The notes under the pieces: generated by a model
What the model was told of the DNA's origin: nothing
Databases searched by the model: none
Seen by the model: the letters and a program-made list of their open reading frames with translations, nothing else
Shown here: positions 59,655 through 64,000 of the stretch, piece after piece
Numbering within the stretch: the stretch's first letter is position 1
Layout of the letters: the number at the start of each line of letters is the position of its first letter
Program-made: the position numbers and the translations under genes
Assembly (NCBI GenBank): GCA_030386875.1
Contig: CM059571.1
Coordinates: 27,584,355 to 27,648,354 of the forward strand
Source of the DNA: Morinoia aosen
Taxonomy: Eukaryota > Arthropoda > Malacostraca > Amphipoda > Talitridae
Reading direction: 5' to 3'
DNA: 64,000 bases

Positions 59655-61309
59655 TATATTACTGACAAGGGTTTTCTGAGTAGGTAATGTAGGCAGTGTC
59701 TACACTGAGAAGCAAAGATATGTATCAACAGTTTTTTATAACTAAGTATGCACTAATTCAGTGAAATTATAATAGTTAATTCAATGACCATGCTTCAAAT
59801 CCCCAAAATTATGATATACGTGTAGATAAGGTAGGCAAGATATGCACACTGCCTTTTCTTCTCTGTATCTACACTATGCAGGGTCACAATGCAGAAAAAG
59901 TGTCATATTATTGCTCAACTCGATGTTACATTTCGGCTATAATAGGCAAAAGTTGTTCTGCTTTCGTCGCAGGGGCCTGACGTTTCCGGAACGTTTTTTT
60001 ACGAATTAAAGTCACTTCTAGCTTCTTTGCGTGTAATATGATACTATCTCTTATTTTCGTCTAACTTTTTACTTTGTATTTGACACTTTTTTATTTTAAT
60101 AAACGCTCACCTTCTTCTCATTTCGTGTTTTTTGGAGCAATTTGAAACGTTTCCTGCAAGAGAATTTGTACTATCACATAAATGCAACAACCATTGCAGC
60201 TGAGATAGTGCATTGTTTTCAGTTACAATATGTGTGTGACTAAGTGGAGTTTTTGCTAGTGTGTGTAATTATTTTCATTGGAGCTCGTTTACATTGTATT
60301 TTAATTTTTTCAAGTGTCTCAATGCCGATATTGATAACCTTACAACATTTCCAAATCTTCCTTAACAAGAAGTAATTAATTATATAATGCTATAAAACAA
60401 ATAATTTTTCAGTTTTTAAAATTGTCTCAACATAATTCTAAAGTTCTCCATTTCAGAGTATGCTTACTTAGAAACTGGGGAGTGATACGAAGATAAATAT
60501 TAAACATGATAATGATATCGTGAAATACAATATGACTCTGAGAGAACCAAATAACATTCAAGGAATAGCTTTAGATATGAGCAGAAATTTTTATTATTAA
60601 TACATGTTAACTTGACATAAAGACAAGGAAACCATATCAATTTTGGTAACATAAACTGAAAACTAGAAGTCTTTGTGTACCAGACCATAGCACCAGGTTT
60701 TGGCAAAGACTACTCATTGGCAATGAATCATAACCTAAAAACTAGAAATATTCATGATCACAACATAACTTCAAGTTTCTGCAAAGACTAGTCATTATCA
60801 ATCAATGCATCATTAAGAGCGTACAGAGTTACCACTCTTTATATGAGTACAATGTATTGCATCAGCTGAAATGTTCTACGAGTAACTTGCAACACATTTA
60901 CTACTATTTTCCAGTTCTTATTTATTAATTGAAAGAGAAATGAACAAAACAGAAATATACAGAATGAGTTTGCGATGCTTTCAATTACTAATTCCTGCTT
61001 TTAACTACAAAATATACATTAATGCTGGGTACAAAAATTATATTTCGTACTCGTAGGTTTCTCATATATATCTGTGCAAACCCTCAATGACTAGATAACA
61101 TGACGGTATTAGGTGATAGGTATTAGAACTTAGAACAACAACAACTAGAACTTAGAACGAAATAATCAACAAAAACATTGCGTATTTTTTAGATTTTTCA
61201 GCAAAGTATTCTAACTCTGTTATGTTTACTTTTGGTTTTAGACAATTATAAAAAATTTTTAGCAAAAATTAGAATCGAAGACACCAAAAAATAGCGACTC
61301 CAACCACGA

Positions 61310-61520
61310 CTCTACCACATCCGAATGAACGACTCCGACTCCGACTCCACCACATCCGGAAAAGCGACTGCGACTCCTACTCCGACTCTATCACACTTCA
61401 GAGTAGCGACTCCGACTCTGACTCCGACTCCACCACACTTCAGAGAAGCGACTCCGACTCCGACTCCGACTCCACCCTAAAACATCCGACTCCGGCGACT
61501 CCGACTCCCGACTCCGAATC
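61310..61520 (+). repeat. (GACTCC)n array, right end of hAT-like copy B
   Basis: GACTCC hexamers with CACACTTCAGAG-type spacers, same orientation as the left array. Confidence 0.9.
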
Positions 61521-61544
61521 CGACTCCGCAACCCTGGTTTGAAG

Positions 61545-62689
61545 TTAACTTCGGAGCGTATGCTATCGTTATCTAAAACTTGAGCCCTTGTTTCGCCGTT
61601 GTTTATCACATCGAAAATGTTACTATTTCACAGAGATGTTTAAAAAAATTTTCGGAGTGGTAAATTCGTGACAATTATTCACGGTCCTTTCTATAATTCT
61701 GACAAAAAGACAACGGAATGTCATAACATGGCATTTGTCAGTTCTCTTCGAATAAATCAGATTTTAAATAAAAATTTTAAGGGAAATTTTTCCAGAAATC
61801 TTTTAGTTTAATTCTCATACTTTCACATTGATCGCTCAGCCATTACCCTTCAATCTGGTGTTGTCATGTACAACGTAAAATAGTAAAGATCTCCGAATTA
61901 AAACCCTCATACATTCCTGCTCATTTATCCGTGAGATTCGCACTTAATAATTATTCTGGCAACAATCACGTTTTCTACAACATCACGGGAAAAATTCTGC
62001 ACTCGCTGTTAAGGAAGTCCATGTCAGATACAGTTATTAGATACAATGCGCTGTTTGGTGTTTTCCCTCAATGTTTCTACAAATCGCCACAAAGTCCAGT
62101 TAGGTACATGGGGCCGTTTTTTTCAGTCGTCATAGTGGAATGTAGTTTTAATATACAGTCGTTATCTAGTTAACTGTCGTTGAGCTGCAATTTGATAGTT
62201 AGGTATAAATATGTTAGGTTAGATCAGTTCATGTGAGAATAGGTTCGATTATGAAAAGGGTACTTCGAAGACCAAATGCGAAACAAAAAAGAAAAGCTCA
62301 AGGACGCTTAATTAACTGTAGCAAATGAAAAAATTCTCACTACTTCAACATCCTATCCTGAGGAAGTAACTGAAATAAACCTATAACCCTTCCTGGTTTA
62401 CACACGAGATTCGACCCCACATAAATACCACGCTATCATTGTGTAGAAAATTTGAAATGTGCTACACAGATACCCATCATCTGGACTACGCTCTCGCCTG
62501 CATAGGCTTCAAATGAACGAGCTGACTTTCAGAACAGAACAAAGAAATCACAGTTGCAGAACACACTCAAACAAACCCAACTTGCATCTGACACTATGCC
62601 ATTGAAAACGGCTCAAAAAAGACCCCAATGGACCAATTGATCGAAATAGAATGGCCAGGTACTCACAGATCACAATTATTGTGAAGCAA
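61545..62689. other. No recognisable gene
   Basis: 1.1 kb without domain, long frame or repeat noticed. The last 100-200 bases may already be decayed LINE. Confidence 0.45.
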
Positions 62690-63345
62690 CAATCCTTAGT
62701 ATTTATTTTCCTTCAGTGTACACGCGGGAAGATTTACCTGATATTTCCGAAGCTGATGCCTTGAACATCCAGCTGCCTGGAAAAAACGACATAATAGAGG
62801 TGGTAAAGTTCATGAATAGAGCTCCTTATTTTGAGCCTAAGCAAATTAACTGTACATGATGGCTCAGCTCCTTGTATTCTTGAAGAAACCGACGAAATGA
62901 TCAGCGGACCCTTTGAGGACATTATCAAACGATTGGTCGCAATTAGACTAGTTCCGCAGGATTGGATGCAAGCGAACGTATCTCTAATTTTCCAATTGGG
63001 AACAAACAAGTACCCAATACCAATCACTTAATCTACTGATGACACCTATCATTATTAAAATGATGGAAAGATCATTCAAAGTTCGAATAACAAAACAACT
63101 CCAAATCCAAAATTTGATTGCTGACACACAGTACGGGTACCGGAAAAAACATTTCACAAACCTACTTGACATCTCTGGAGAAGTCGACCGAATCTTCAAC
63201 ATTATAATAGCCGTAGACTTCACATGTTTTGACTTTCAAAAAGCCTTTGATAACGTTTCCCTTGAAAGGCTTATGGTTATAGTAGAAGCCCACGGCACTA
63301 ATTCTGTCAATCAGACAAAAAAGCACATACTCTCGAAATTTCAAT
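62690..63345 (+). pseudogene. CR1-like LINE reverse transcriptase fossil
   Basis: In shifting frames the plus strand gives a recognisable CR1-type RT order: SVYTREDLPDISEAD, DGSAPCILEE, VPQDWMQANVSLIF, IIIKMMERSFKVRI, DTQYGYRKKHFTNLLD and DFQKAFDNVSLERL with EAHG. These correspond to the finger and early palm blocks; the catalytic FxDD part is missing. At least three frame changes and several stops. No ORF1, endonuclease or 3' end found. It is distinct from the LINE family at 7255-12331. Confidence 0.75.
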
Positions 63346-63449
63346 TTTTATTTCTAAGCTTTCAGTTGCTGTCCTGTTGTAGTGGTAAGAGGTGCTATTC
63401 ACGTATTAAAAAACTTCAACTTGTTGTGGATGGATTTGATTCGTAATGA

Positions 63450-64000
63450 AAAGATCAAAGTGTTGTATCTGAAATAGAAAAAGAGCCATGCCTCTTCCAA
63501 AGTGTAATTAAAAATGCTAATTTGACAAGGCTTTTTTTTAGTATCAATATTATTCGATACACATAGATAGCTCCGAGTTCGAGTTGGTGTTTCTTCATAC
63601 CCACATATTCCCACTGGCGCTAACTATCACACTAGAAGCCTTGATTGGAATGTGAGTACGTAAAAGCGCTAACTTGTTTTTGGAGCTATACATGTTCGAA
63701 ATAAAAACGCTCATTCGAAATAAAAACATAAACATAAATAAAAAACATAAAATAAAATACTCGGAACAAAAATACGTCACATTTTAAATAAAAGCATTTT
63801 ATCTTCGATGGAAAAAACACCAACTTGCGTTTATTATCATAAAAAAAACATTATCGTTACCTTACTATCAATCAAAATAATGACTCATGACAAGATGCAT
63901 AGTTTCCAATAAAAAAAAATTCTAAAATGACCTAAATTAATTGCTAAATTCGTGTAAACAGAAAAAAAGCTCTCCTGACTAGTCGCATTTTTTGTCTGAT
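63450..64000. other. No recognisable gene
   Basis: AT-rich with several A-runs; only short frames. The window ends here. Confidence 0.5.

Larger units (their letters stand above)
55592..61536. mobile_element. hAT-like non-autonomous element, copy B (5945 bp)
   Basis: Collinear with copy A (27918-33776) across its length. Ends CAGGGTTGCGGAGTCG and the inverse; an exact 8-bp target duplication GTTTGAAG flanks it (55584-55591, 61537-61544). It has the same terminal (GACTCC)n arrays and the same two internal TIR elements at equivalent positions. No transposase. The target duplication differs from that of copy A, so these are separate insertions, not a segmental duplication. Confidence 0.87.

Overview
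The window looks like arthropod (probably insect) nuclear DNA. It is AT-rich, has no recognisable host gene, and is almost wholly built from transposable elements nested in one another: BEL/Pao and Ty1/copia LTR elements, three kinds of non-LTR element, an apparently intact mariner, hAT-like, foldback, Helitron-like and small TA- or TTAA-flanked elements. Species cannot be set from sequence reading alone, and I ran no searches.

Layout. 1-4975: no recognisable gene; a possible promoter or LTR lies near 3763. 4976-15498: a decayed BEL/Pao element (gag, protease, RT, RNase H, integrase) with a 220-bp TTAA-flanked MITE in gag and a full-length non-LTR element (LINE copy 1, 7255-12331) between protease and RT. 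15499-26552: a second copy of the same LINE family in reverse orientation, inserted in the BEL integrase. It is itself split by a 4.6-kb non-coding LTR retrotransposon (15613-20220), an intact mariner (22529-23860) and a 1.29-kb insert with a 30-bp minisatellite (24928-26215). 27885-35254: a foldback element whose 21-bp minisatellite arm holds a 5.86-kb hAT-like element (27918-33776). 35506-36939: a three-level nest of terminal-inverted-repeat elements. 36952-37687: a Helitron-like 5' fragment with a short basic repeat ORF. 37810-39172: a second, uninterrupted foldback copy. 40119-42869: a hammerhead-like motif, then a 5'-truncated copia element with its 3' LTR. 46380-52965: an I-like LINE with RNase H on the minus strand whose ORF1 carries a tandemly duplicated zinc-knuckle module. 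55592-61536: a second copy of the hAT-like element. 62690-63345: a CR1-like RT fossil.

How it fits together. Empty-site logic gives a relative order. The BEL element came first; the MITE and both LINE copies went into it; mariner, the LTR element and the minisatellite insert went into LINE copy 2. The foldback element preceded hAT-like copy A. The two hAT-like copies share the same two internal small TIR elements, so these were cargo before the copies separated. Only the mariner transposase looks intact over its full expected length. LINE copy 1 ORF1 is also open. All other coding regions carry frameshifts, stops, truncations or lost catalytic residues.

Most worth a second look: the pair of large non-autonomous hAT-like elements with hexanucleotide arrays at both ends and perfect 8-bp target duplications; the foldback family with 21-bp minisatellite arms; the duplicated ORF1 of the I-like LINE with its TGATG stop-start junction; and the small-LTR non-coding retrotransposon found by comparing the two LINE 3' ends.
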